DNA of 64,000 nucleotides from positions 11,256,535 to 11,320,534 of the forward strand of contig NC_079209.1 in NCBI RefSeq assembly GCF_026745355.1. Reading direction: 5' to 3'. This document shows, piece after piece, positions 32,934 through 44,312 of this stretch. The notes under the pieces are model-generated. The model did no database searches. It was not told where the DNA came from and saw only the letters and a program-made list of their open reading frames with translations. The translations under genes and the position numbers were made by a program. This DNA comes from Beta vulgaris subsp. vulgaris (taxonomy: Eukaryota; Streptophyta; Magnoliopsida; Caryophyllales; Amaranthaceae). How positions within the stretch are numbered: the first letter of the stretch is position 1; every line of letters begins with the position of its first letter.

Positions 32934-33327
32934 TTTACCTACTAAAGCTCGGCTCGAATTATTTATGAGACTAGCAAATCTACGTTTGGCTCAAGAGACC
33001 CTAACAAGCAAAAATATTTTTAAGTATTTTATTTTGGCTTTCTAAATTTTTACCACCTTTTACTTACTTTATTTTATCACCTTCTGTTTTCTCTATTGAA
33101 TCTTTACCACTTTAAAGTTGTTGGCTCTCTAAAAATCACCATCCCAACTCCTTCTCAAGCCAAGATTTTGGCCAAGTGAGGCCCATATCACGAGTAATTT
33201 TCTGCCTCTTTTAACTTTTTCTCTCCCCAATTTTTATTTCTTCCCTCCCTAAAGCAAAAACATATTATTTAATCAAATTTTCTTCCATCTCAAATCTCAA
33301 ATTCCCTTCTCTAATCCCCAAATTAAC
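32934..33327. other. Unassigned AT-rich spacer
   Basis: No gene or bounded repeat is seen between the Helitron-like element and the Harbinger element. Confidence 0.4.
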
Positions 33328-33839
33328 TTAGAGCATTCACAACAAAGAGGATTAGAGCTTCCTTTTAGCTCTCTCTCTCCTCAAAAAGGAGCTCCTCTCC
33401 ATTGTAGAACTTGCTAAGAGGATCCTCTTAGGAAGAGGATTGAAGGAAATCCTCTTTTTGTAGAGTAAATGGAGCATCGGCCCTTGTGCCCAAGAGGTTG
33501 ATGACTGGGCTGCAAAACGCAGCTTCTTCCACTGCTTTGCTGCGTTTTCACGAAAAAAATTTGAATTTTTTTTTTTTGTGGGCCCCACTTGATAGTTGTT
33601 TAAGTTTTGGTTGGATATTATCTTTCTCAAAGGGTCACTAATTTTAGCAATAACTATAAAAATAATTTAGATTCAAAATTTTATATAATAAAATATACTA
33701 TTGGACATGTTTTATTTTTCTCTATAAATAGAGTCCAATTTTACCATAGTTTGACACACTTATTTTTTTACCACATTTCTCTCTTTCTTTACTTACTCTA
33801 TAATAATCAATTCATTCCCTCTTTAAAAGTTTGATAATT

Positions 33840-35013
33840 ATGGATGACAATAATCCAAATTACATAAATAATCCAAACGCCCAAAATGATCCAAACTTCC
33901 ATCACAATCCAAATAATATTCAGTTTTGATCCAAGTATTTTTAACAATCCTCAATTTCAGATGGCATTTCAGTTTTTTAGTAGTCAATCAAGGCAAAATA
34001 ATGTTCAAATAACACCACAAAATCCTCATTACTCTTCAAACCAAAATGAACTTGATACTTCCCAAAATATTCCAATGTTTCCCATGTCTCAACATTTTGG
34101 TGGTGAACCAATTGAGCATTCTCCAGGAGGGGATTGTAGTAGTAGTAGGACCCCAAATGAAGAAATAAGTAGAGCGCAACATCTAGAAGACATTGATGAA
34201 GTTGTTTAATTATTTCCTGAAGGAAGTACCAAAAAGAAGACTCCGAAGGTGACTTTCAATATAAAAGAAGATGAAGCTCTAGTCTCTGCTTACATCAACG
34301 CAGGTGGAGACACCGGGAAAGGGACTAATAAATCAATGGGAGTTTTATGGAAAACTATTTTGGAACTTTATGAGACTGCACGCCATACTAATCCAACTGA
34401 GTTGAAAGAAAGAACTATAAAATCATTGCAAAATCGTTGGGATCACATTAATCGCACTGTTTCAAGATGGGTCGGTGTGTATGGCAAGTGTCTAAGAGAC
34501 AAAAAAAATGGACAAACAGATGAAGATGTGGAAGACAACACTCATGAGAGTTATTCGAAATTGTATCATGGTAATAGATTTAATTTAATGCATGCATGGA
34601 AAATCATGAAGACCAGAATAAAATGGCAACCCACTGGTGGCATTCAATGTTCCTCAGAGAACGCGGGAAGCTCTAAGAGGTCGGAACCAGATACACAGAC
34701 TGAAGAAATTGGAAATGGTAGGCCGGATGGCCAGAAAAAAGCAAAGAGGAAAGCAAAAGAAGCTGCTACTGCCAGTACCATAAACCTTGACTCTTTTCAA
34801 GCATCTCTAGAAGACATTAATGATAGAAGGAACAATATAGGAGAACAGATGCTAGAACTCATGAAGGAACGAAGTGAAGAGAAGAAAAGGCAAAAACAGC
34901 AAGAGGCAAAGATGCGTATGTTAAGTATGTTGATGGCAAAACCCGTTCTCGACGAAGATGACAAGGAATCGTACTTGAAACTTAAGGAGGAGTTTAAGAA
35001 TATGTATTATTAG
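33840..35013 (+). pseudogene. Harbinger ORF1 (Myb-like/NAM-associated DNA-binding protein)
   Basis: The Asn/Pro-rich N-terminus (MDDNNPNYINNPNAQNDP) begins at 33840 and shifts frame near 33930. It continues as QMAFQFFSSQSRQNN and EEISRAQHLEDIDEVV, meets a TAA at 34207-34209, and stays in frame beyond it. The DNA-binding part has FNIKEDEALVSAYINAGGD (a trihelix/Myb-like start), LKERTIKSLQNRWDHIN and FNLMHAWKIMKTRIKWQ. The C-terminal charged coil (ERSEEKKRQKQQEAKMRML, LDEDDKESYLKLKEEF) matches the NAM-associated domain. In this superfamily ORF1 works with the transposase to bind element ends. A protein restarted at the ATG at 34249 would be 254 aa. Confidence 0.8.
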
Positions 35014-35674
35014 TGTTAAGGTGTCTAGATGTGTTGTAATATGTTAAATATCTTAATGTTTGTTGTTGTTGTCAACCTTTTAAATTAGTGTAAGTGTGTT
35101 AAGTACATTTCCTATTTTAGTATGTTAAGTATCTTATTGTTTGTGGGTTATTGTAAACTTTTCAAGTTATTGGAAGTGTGTTGTTGCATTAATTATTTTG
35201 GTTTGGAGTTTAAATTCTATTTTTCGTTGTTCAGCTAAATCATATAATTTACTATTGGAGTACTTGAAAATTTTTTGGTAGTGATTTGTCAAATCATGTC
35301 ATATAGCTAAATGATGGTGTATGTCCCCTACAACTTTTTGCATTGTCTAGTCATATCAAATAATTTACAGATGGTGTAATAATGTTTGTTGTTGTTGTCA
35401 ACCTTTCAAGAGTTGTCCAATATTAACTTTTACTTTTCAGTCAATTATCTGAAAAGTGTTCCTGAATCATTTCAGGAGTTGTCCAAAATCTTATCTTCTG
35501 CCTCATTCAAGATTTTTTTTGAAAATTGTGTGGTTAGAAAAAAAAAGGCATGTAAATCATTAACATTCATATTGTCTATATATTCTGAGTACTCAGCACT
35601 ATCTACACAACAATCTACTAAAAAGCTATTATCCTTTACTTACAAATTCACCTTCAAATATATCTAAATTGAAA

Positions 35675-37015
35675 ATGAATTATGACAATAATTCTTCTAG
35701 TTCAAGTGATGAAATATATGATAACATGATGTTGGATTGGGTTGAAGAGAGTGAGAGTTTGCGACTTACAGAGCAGGCAATAACTTATGTTGTTGCCTCA
35801 ACCATTCAACAAAACGTGCCAAATAGGTCAAGTAAGAAGAAATGAAGGAAAGTTGTTCCTAGAGATCGTGAGGGGGCTAACGAAAGATTAATTAGGGACT
35901 ACTTTTGTAACCAGCCGTTGTATGATGAAGGCCAGTTTCGGCGAAGGTTTCGCATGCGAAAGGAGGTTTTCCTTCGCATTACTAATGCTTTGGCTGCAAG
36001 TGACTCCTTCTTCAGACCGAGCGAAGATTCTACTGGGCGATTAGGTGCATCAACTCTACAAAAATGCACTGCAGCAATACGACAATTAGCATATGTACTT
36101 CAGCTGACCAAGTTGACGAATATCTGAAGTTGGGTGCAAGTACGGCAAGAGAATGTCTTACCTACTTTGTTAACGGGGTGACAGCTCAATTCTCGAACGA
36201 TTACCTAAGAAGGCCCACGGATGAAGATCTTCACCGTCTTCTAAGTGAAGGAGAACGTCGTGGATTTCCTGGGATGATAGGAAGCATTGATTGCATGCAT
36301 TGGCAGTGGAAGAATTGTCCAGTTGGATGGAAAGGAATGTACCAAGGTAGATCTCGAACAGCTACTATCATTTTAGAAGTCGTTGCTTCTAGAGATCTTT
36401 GGATTTGGCATGCATTTTTTGGGATACCTGGGTCGTGCAACGATATCAACGTACTACAACGTTCTCCTGTGTTTGATGATATTCTTAATGGTCGAGCTCC
36501 AAACGTCACTTATACAGTCAATGGAAACACCTATCATATGGCATACTATCTCACGGACGGGATATATCCAAAGTGGGCAGCATTTGTTGATGCCATAACC
36601 GCTCCTCAAACTCCTAAACAAACGATGTTCACCCAGCGACAAGAGAGTGCTAGAAAAGATGTGGAGCGTGCCTTTGGGTGTTACAAGCTCGATTTGCAAT
36701 ATACGTCAACCAGCACTAGCATGGAGTATCGACCTACTATGGAAAATCATTATGACATGTATTATCATGCATAACATGATAGTGGAAGATGAACGAGATA
36801 CCTACGCAAATTATCAAGACCCGAGTGAATTTGCCCAAGAACGACCTTCAAATCAAGGTGAATCATCCCGAACCGTTGTTGAGCCATTTACCGAGAGGAC
36901 GGTGGATAGAAACCTTCATAATTTTTTCACTCGGAGGGAGTTAAGATGGAATATCCATATGTCTTTAAAGAAGTTTGGTCGATCACATATGAAACAAGTT
37001 CGGGGTTCGACATGA
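35675..37015 (+). pseudogene. Harbinger DDE transposase (ORF2)
   Basis: From the ATG at 35675 (MNYDNNSSSSSDEIYDN) a TGA interrupts near 35842, then FRRRFRMRKEVFLRITNAL follows. A one-base loss near 36096 shifts frame; the next frame reads ADQVDEYLKLGASTARECL. Catalytic motifs are MIGSIDCMHWQWKNCP (first Asp), PGSCNDINVL (second Asp) and ARKDVERAFG (Glu), consistent with the plant transposon protein family (PF04827) and Harbinger DDE enzymes. A second shift near 36680 leads to RQPALAWSIDLLWKIIMTCI and MHNMIVEDERDTYANYQDP, ending at 37015. All three acidic residues survive, but one nonsense codon and two frameshifts inactivate it. Confidence 0.85.
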
Positions 37016-37443
37016 ATAGTAATATGTACTGTTCATTCGGCTTTGTGTTTTTTATATTTAAATATTAGTGTATCGTACATCATGTGTTCTTTTATTGTTC
37101 GTCAAATGCAATTTATGTTTTTTTATATAATTGTGTTAATTTATTTTACGGATTACAAACTTATACAAGCGTGTAGTTAAAGATGGCATAATTAATTTTT
37201 ACACAGATTAATAATATGAAACATACCATCAAAACTATAATTTCAAAATAAATTAGAGAATACATTGTGGGGTTGTGTAAAGTAAGAAGAAGAGGATCCT
37301 CTTTGTTGTAGAAAAATATATGGAGATGTTAAAGGAAGAGATGAGTTAGTGGGAAATGAGGTGGGGGAGATGGTGTCAAGAGGAGAAAAGGAGAGAGAAA
37401 TTATAAGAGGAAGAGGACCTCCTCTTTGTTGTTGATGCTCTTA

Positions 37444-38048
37444 GAGCACCATTATTCATGATCTTAAATAAAGATCATCCCACTCTCTCTCTAACTTTCT
37501 TTCTCTAAAAAATAACATCTTACAATCTTTTCCCCATATCTCTTAACCATGAACAACAAAAAAAATCATCCCAACTAATTTTTTTCTTCTCTTTACTTTT
37601 TGACCCATCCAACTATTTTTCTCTCTTATTCTTTACTTTTTATTTTTTTGAAATGTAAAAATGAAAAATATTTCATATAAAATAAGCAAAATTAGAGGAA
37701 ATTAATAAATAGCTGGATTTTTTTTTATCGAAAATATAGCAAAATGGATCTCTATTTATGGAGCTCATTAAAATAGAGTTATTGATATTTTTTTTATTTT
37801 TTTTCACTTTGTATTTTCTAAAATAAAATCGTTGCAAATTTATAAACAATTACTATATTTTAAAATCCAATCAAAATGTGACACTTGGCACTCTCATCCT
37901 ACAATCTTATTCATCATTTCACTCACCATGCATTTTTTTTTCTCCCAACTCTCACTCACCTCACAATCTTTTTTTCAATTGTGATTAAGAACACTTTTTT
38001 CATGATCATCAACTTGATCTTTATTCTCAATCATGAATAAGGATGCTC
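37444..38048. mobile_element. Tourist-like (PIF/Harbinger-type) MITE, 605 bp
   Basis: Termini are GAGCACCATTATTCATGATC and the complement of GAGCATCCTTATTCATGATT, with GATCTTxxATAAAGATCA sequences inside both ends. Target duplication TTA is at 37441-37443 and 38049-38051. It has no coding capacity. The left TTA is also the right duplication of the Harbinger element. Confidence 0.8.
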
Positions 38049-38051
38049 TTA

Positions 38052-38594
38052 GGGCTTATATTTGTTTGTCATATTCGACCATAATCAAAGGACAGTTTCA
38101 TATTCCGAAATTGTGAAAAGGTGTGAATTTTGAATCAAATTTCACAAATTAAGGTTCTTGATTGAATTTTGGGGAAAAAAAATAACAATTCGTGGGACTA
38201 ATTTGTTTAACTGGGGCATCCATTTTGTTTCTTAGCTTAGTAATTGTTTTTTATTTCACATTCCTTTTCTCTTTTATCATTTGAAAGAATATTAGAGGCT
38301 AATTACGGTTTAATGATTAACAATGTTAATGACCGTCGGTTACACTCATAAAAAAGTATCTTGGTATATTTCTTAAGAATTAAAAAATAGATGGTGAATT
38401 TTAAAAATAGAGTGTATGGCAATTTTTAAAAAATGATGAAATTTGGTGAAAAATTCGTAAAATTAAATATAGGGGAGAGTAAAATATTGCACGAGTAAAA
38501 TCTCCAAATGCTCTTAATAAAATTAGCTGAGTCTTGGAGCTATTGCTTATTATTTGAATGGTAGCATCCTCTTTGCAGCCTCGCTTCGTGTCCG
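38052..38594. other. Unassigned AT-rich sequence
   Basis: No gene or bounded repeat is visible between the MITE and the LINE remnant. Confidence 0.35.
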
Positions 38595-39475
38595 AGCCTT
38601 TTGAGCACCCGAAGTGGCGGAGGCCAAGGCAATTGAAATGGGTGTGAGGTTGTGCAAGAGATTTGGGCTAAATGAGATTGTTTTGTAGTCATATTGCCAA
38701 ATGGGCATCAACCGGCTTTCTCTGCCATTTGTTTGACATTGGATACTATTTCAGTATTTAGTTTGCATTTTATCTTCTTGTACTCCTTTCTCTATCATTG
38801 TTTGGTCTCATATCAAAAGAGACAACAATTACACAGCTCGTCACTTAGCTAAGCTAGTTCCTTATGGTTAGGGGTGAAAGTTATTCGAATAAAATCCAAA
38901 ATCCAATCCAATCCGAATTAGTAATTCGGATCATATTCAAACTATGCTCGGATTGGATTCAGATTGAGATTTTTTGAAAATTGAATTTTCTGATCGAATT
39001 GGATTGAAGGTGATTGGATCCAAAAATCCAATATAACTGAATAGTAATATGCATTGTATTATATATCTGGATTGGGCTTAAGTGTTTTGCGGAATTTTTT
39101 TAAGAAAAAATAGTCTAGTCCATAGTCCAATAAGTGTAGTACTTCAACCCTTCCCCTAAAATCCTAACAGCATTTAATTACTCATTTCCTAAATCTACTA
39201 GGCTGCTGTTGTGCTTAATTTATTTATTTCATCGAAAAACTAGAGTTTAAAACAACATTAGATCTAATATAGAGTATGAGAACTCAGATTGGATTGGATC
39301 GCATTCAAACTCTAATTGGTATGTTTCGGATTGAAAAAATGAAATTCAAACTTTGTTTAGATGGGATCGGATTAGGCGCTAATCAAAACCGTACATCGAA
39401 CTTTCACCCCTACTTCTGGTATTGAACAAATTTAAGAGAGACACGCAAGACACACTCGAGGACCTTATTGTTAGG
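38595..39475 (+). pseudogene. LINE RNase H (RVT_3) remnant split by a hAT MITE
   Basis: The plus strand reads AEAKAIEMGVRLCKRFGLNE, IVL, a stop, SYCQMGINRLSL, and IIVWSHIKRDNNYTARHLAKLVP, the end of a plant LINE RNase H domain. The codon series passes into the target duplication, where removing the MITE gives KLVPYGIEQI, a stop, ERHA. Stops show it is long dead. No RT is present nearby. Confidence 0.65.
38869..39412. mobile_element. hAT-type MITE, 544 bp
   Basis: The inverted ends are TAGGGGTGAAAGTT and AACTTTCACCCCTA. The flanking 8-bp repeats are CTTATGGT and CTTCTGGT (one mismatch). The interior is built of degenerate GGATTGGATTC/AATCCAATCC inverted repeats. Confidence 0.8.
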
Positions 39476-39849
39476 TAAGAGATGGCTCTCTATTTTCTCT
39501 ATTCTTGAAGAGCTAGTTGGAGAATTAGTTGGAGAGGCCCGTTGATTGTACATGCTCTAAGGGTTGGATACGTGGAGTAATGATAAAACCATATTAGATA
39601 TGGGCAATTTTTGCCCATATCAAGGGTAAGTTTGTCAATTCAAGTAATTTAGTAAGATGGGATTGTAAAGCATGGGAATGGAGTATTCCCTTTCATTCCA
39701 TAAGTTAGTTTAATAATAATTTTGAAAATTGTGACATCCTCTCTCCAAACCTCACTCTTCAACCCACCCACCGAAGCTGTAACTTAACGTTTGATGCCAG
39801 AAAATTCGCCGGAAAGAGGCACGAATTAACTGTGTTTTTCGTGAATTGA

Positions 39850-41270
39850 AAGGATGTGGAGTACATGCATACAAATGCAAAATTCTGTACTGGAGAAAAT
39901 TACTTTATTAACATTGGAAGAAAAAAACCTTAACACATATTTTATTGTGATATTAATCAGTAATTTACCACGTATTTTGTTAAAAAAAAGGCACGACTTT
40001 AAAAATAAAAATAAAATATATGAGTGTGTGGCGGTGTTCACATGAACATCATTTCTATCATTTTGACAATATATGGCAACGCAAAAACACAATATGTTAC
40101 TACATTGTACATAAAATTTTCGAACTTATAAAGTAAAGCCACCTTAACACCATCACATATATTGTTTATAATATAGCATAACTGATAAACAGAAGACCAT
40201 GCCTTCATTTTCATTAGTTAATAAATCGATACTAATAACACTAAGGTACTAAACATATGAATTAAAAAACTAATTAACGTTTGTTAGTTTTTTATACAAC
40301 AAAACCATTATTTTTTCAAGAAAACAATATCTACTAGTGTATAATCTTAATTTGTGTGACTTATCATCCAATAAAATCATATATATACTAATAAAGCTTA
40401 TAACAAGTATAAATTACCCAAAACGAATATTATATTGAACGTGAATGGGAAAAAAAAAGTTAACGCATATTAGTTCTTTTTTCACGTCTAAATGATTGAC
40501 TACTAATGACACTATTTTAATGTCATTAATAATTAATTTACGACGTGGTTTATTAAGAAAAAAGACATGCGTGAAAAATGTTCACATGAACACCATTTCT
40601 ATCAATTTTGACAATACATGACAATGCAGAAACACAATATCTTGATTCGTTGGACATAAGTTTTTTGAACTTATAATGTAAAGCCACCTTAACATGACAT
40701 TAAAATGTCGTTGACAAACATATTACGATCCCTTCATTAGTTAACAAACCGATACTAATTACACTAAACATATGCATGAGAAAACTTAATTAATGATTGT
40801 CAGTTTTTTATACACCAAAACCATCATTTCTTCAAGAAAAACAATATCTATTAGTGTATCTCTTAATTTGTGTGACTTATCATCCAATAAAATCATATAT
40901 ATACTAATAAACCTTATAACAAGTATAAATTACCCAAAACGAATATTATATTGAACGTTAATGGAAAAAAAAGTTAACGCATATTTGTTCTTTTTTCACA
41001 TCTAAATGATTGACTATTAATAAAACTATTTTAATGTCTCATTAATAAGTAATTTGCGACATGGTTTATTAAGAAAAAAGGCATGCGTAGAAAATGTTCA
41101 CATGAACACCATTTCTATCAATTTTGACAATACATGACAACGTAGAAACACAATATGTTGCTTAGTTGGAAATAAGTTTTTTGAACTTATAACGTAAAGC
41201 CACCTTAACACCATTACATATATTGTTGACAATATAGCGGAAACGATAAACACAATACTATGCTTCATTT
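39850..41270 (+). repeat. Tandem repeat, about 2.6 units of 515-545 bp
   Basis: Landmarks recur in order: TTCACATGAACAYCATTTCTATC, GAACTTATAA.GTAAAGCCACC (near 40130, 40675 and 41195) and TTGTGTGACTTATCATCCAAT (near 40355 and 40868). The last two units are the most alike. No coding frame is conserved. Confidence 0.75.
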
Positions 41271-43458
41271 CAAATACGAAATGATTAGTTCACAAAACCA
41301 TAATTATAGAAAGTACTTAAAATTATCCATACAACCATTATAATAATGCTAAGTGAGGTACTTAAAATTACACTTGCATTAGGTAGATCGTTACAAAAGA
41401 AAGCAATCCGACGCGCAAAATACCACGAACATGTCATCGTTATCCATTTTCCATGTAGTAGTATATATGTACCCACAATAATGGAAATTTTTTTACGCCA
41501 AAATCATATTATAGTGTTATATTGTTTAATGTTCATTTGGTTTTTCCCCTCAAAAAAAGTCCTCCTTGTAGTACTTTTGTGTCATTCATAGGCGTCTAAG
41601 GGATTGCATCATAAAGCATGTTAAAGATGTATTGTGTTCCTATAAGAGAATCTTGTATTTATAATTAGTAGTATTCTATTGGATCCTATTTAACCATATA
41701 TTTTCTATTATTATAATTGTGTTCGAATGGGTTTGTTATGCCAATGATGTTTGGGGTATCTACAAATATAAGGAGACTTTAATTAATGTAAAAAGGGTGT
41801 TCATTTCGGATATCTGATCCGAACGTTTCGGATATGTTCGAAATGTTCGGATCGGGAAAAATGTGATCCAAATTCGATTCAAAATATTTTGGAACGGATC
41901 GGGTCGGATATCCGAAATTGAAATGTTCAAAGGTAAAGTTCGTAAAATAAGTTTCGGATCGAATCGAATCATCGGATATTTCGGATATCCTGGCTTAAAA
42001 ACATTTTTTTCCGATTGGGTATCCAATAAATTTCCATGATTCGTATATTTTCAGATTCTGCAAATGAACCCTAAACCTTAATCCCTAAACCCAAAATATC
42101 CTAAAACAAAAAAAAACAGGATTAGTAACAATTAACAACTAATAAGTTAGTGAATTACTGAGTTATTAGGTCTAAGTGAATAACTGATTAAGTGCTAAGT
42201 TACTATATAGTAGTTAACAAGTTTAGTAACTATTTGATTTGACATAATCATTTGATGATTGACCATAAGTGACTTTAATGTATATTGTTTAAGTATATAC
42301 TCCATTGTAATAGCACATAAACGCAATAATCCAGTAGCCAATACTGTAACTCTGTAAGTATTAGTTTAGTAACTTTACCCATTTATACAAATTGTTGTTA
42401 TGTTATTAATTGTACAACATATGAACCCTCATTATTATCACTTAGGCCTCATATGAACGGTAGTTATAAACATATAATTGTCAATTTTTATAATATTATA
42501 GCATATCAAGAGTCGTTATGCTAATTTATAACCAATAGAGTGATAATATTGTGTTTCTTTATAACATATTCATATTATACAGTGACAATATTGTGTTCAG
42601 CTACCATTCTTTATCAACTAAATGTTACACCTCGATATTATTGGGCCATATACTATGGGCCACGACCAAATATTAAGCCCCAATATTGTGTTATCGAACA
42701 AAGATAGATTGTTAAATTTTAATATTATTGTGTTTTGTTACAATACAAATATTCAGTTCCAAATTTATGATAAGTATCTTAAGGTGAATTAAATATTATA
42801 TTTGTCATAAGTAAATCATATAAAGTAAACATTTGCGCGGTGTTCTTAAATTAAGTCAACATTTGGATTATCTTAGATTAAACAAACATTACAATTACTT
42901 AAAATTTGATGAAAAGTAAATGCTAGCAGCAGGTTAAATGGTGATGTGACAAAAGATGTTGGGTTTATTTTCAATTTCAAATTTTTGTTTTTTATTTTAA
43001 ACCTCTATTAAAAGTGTTCATCTTCTTCCCCAAAGCTCCCTCTCTTCATCCTCTCCATCCCCATAACTCCTTCTCTTCATCAGAACACCATGTCTGCGAG
43101 AAAACAAAATTCCTTCGGCTCTGGATGTTCACCTGGTTTTTAATAAAATTCAACAACACTTAATTTCCCACTTAATTTTAGTTTTTATTTCTCCTCATAA
43201 TTTGCGTAAAGTTAACGTAAGAAATTTTGTTCACCTGGCTTTTGTTGTCAAGTCAATTGTAGTAGAGGGGATAGAGAGAGGGGAAGTCACTTTTTCCCAT
43301 TCCCCTTCTATTCCCTTTCTCAAATTCAAAAATTTGAATATAATATATTTTCAGAATTTAATACATTATTTTTGTACTTGCACCTTTTCACAACATTACT
43401 TTTTCAATTTTATATTGCTGATATGGGAAAAGTTGTTTATATCTGATATGGTTTTATC
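41271..43458. other. Mostly unassigned sequence with one candidate hAT MITE
   Basis: From about 41790 to 42075, AGGGTGTTCATTTCGGATAT and GCAAATGAACCCT form inverted ends around repeated CGGATATCCGA-type palindromes. That fits a hAT MITE, but no target duplication was found. The rest is AT-rich and no gene was recognised. Confidence 0.4.
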
Positions 43459-43980
43459 TAGGGGTGAGCACAACCGGGTACCCAATAGAATTTCATAGAC
43501 CCAAACCCAGATCCGGACCTAGTGGGTATTAAAAATCTGGAATTGGAATTGGTCAAACCGGGTCCTAAATTTTTGGACCCAGATCTGGGCCCGGTGGGTA
43601 CCAGGTCGAGAACTGGGTACCCAGTTGTAAGTTTAACAACATACTAAGATGGGCCAATTGAGCTATAAAATTTTTAAAAAAAATTAAATGGGCCTAAAGG
43701 CCTACTAAGTACCAACTTTTTACTTAACAACTATTATCATATTACCAATTCTATATGAGTACATGAAAAAAACTAATTCTAAGTACCGAGTACCCGGACC
43801 TAGACCCGCTCCAACCGGGTACCCAGAGCTGGAACTGGTCAAACTGGGTACCCACCAGATACTGGGTCTGAAAAAATTCTACCTAGAATTGGAACCGGAT
43901 GCAACTGGGTCCAATTTTTTGGACCCAGACCCGGACCCAGTTGAACAAAAGCCAGGTGAACAAAATTTTTGCTCACCTCA
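43459..43980. mobile_element. hAT-type MITE, 522 bp
   Basis: Perfect 8-bp target duplications GTTTTATC lie at 43451-43458 and 43981-43988. The ends are TAGGGGTGAGCA and TGCTCACCTCA, inverted. The interior is rich in GGGTACCC palindromes and ACCCGG/CCGGGT repeats. It lies just upstream of MED21. Confidence 0.85.
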
Positions 43981-44188
43981 GTTTTATCAGGACTCGGATA
44001 CTTGTGCTTTCTTATGGACTATTAAGTATTAACTACTTGTCGCTTAGCTTTGCTTTTCCAACTAAAAAAAAAATGCAAACATAGCTGAGTCTGTACAGTT
44101 GCACAGAGAATTCATCTCTCTCATTTACACTCTCTCTCAAATTCTAAAACCTATCTAAATTAGAACAAGGAAAACTCAGAATCTTCCC

Positions 44189-44189
44189 A
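44189..44189 (+). promoter_or_regulatory. Candidate 5'UTR splice donor of MED21
   Basis: CTTCCCAA followed by GTAAGTACTC is a strong plant splice donor upstream of the coding start, so a short leader intron before 44313 is likely. The exact acceptor is not resolved. Confidence 0.45.
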
Positions 44190-44312
44190 AGTAAGTACTC
44201 TCATTCTCACTCATGAACAGTTGATTTGCTAGCTAATTTAATTTTGATTTGATTTTCAATTTATTGTTTTTTGGCTGACAATCTTCATTCGTCAATTGAA
44301 TTTATGAAGGAG

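Larger units (their letters stand above)
33331..37440 (+). mobile_element. PIF/Harbinger element, 4.1 kb, with both ORFs
   Basis: Inverted termini are GAGCATTCACAACAAAGAGG on the left and the complement of GAGCATCAACAACAAAGAGG on the right. The 3-bp target duplication TTA lies at 33328-33330 and 37441-37443. Inside, on the same strand, are a Myb/NAM-associated ORF1 and a DDE transposase ORF2, the standard pair for this superfamily. Both are damaged by few lesions, suggesting recent decay. Its right TTA is shared with the left end of the adjoining MITE. Confidence 0.9.

Noticed and set aside
34249..36774. Host transcription factor plus nuclease-like gene pair
   Set aside because: Precise TIRs and TTA duplications enclose both, so they are Harbinger ORF1 and ORF2 rather than host genes.
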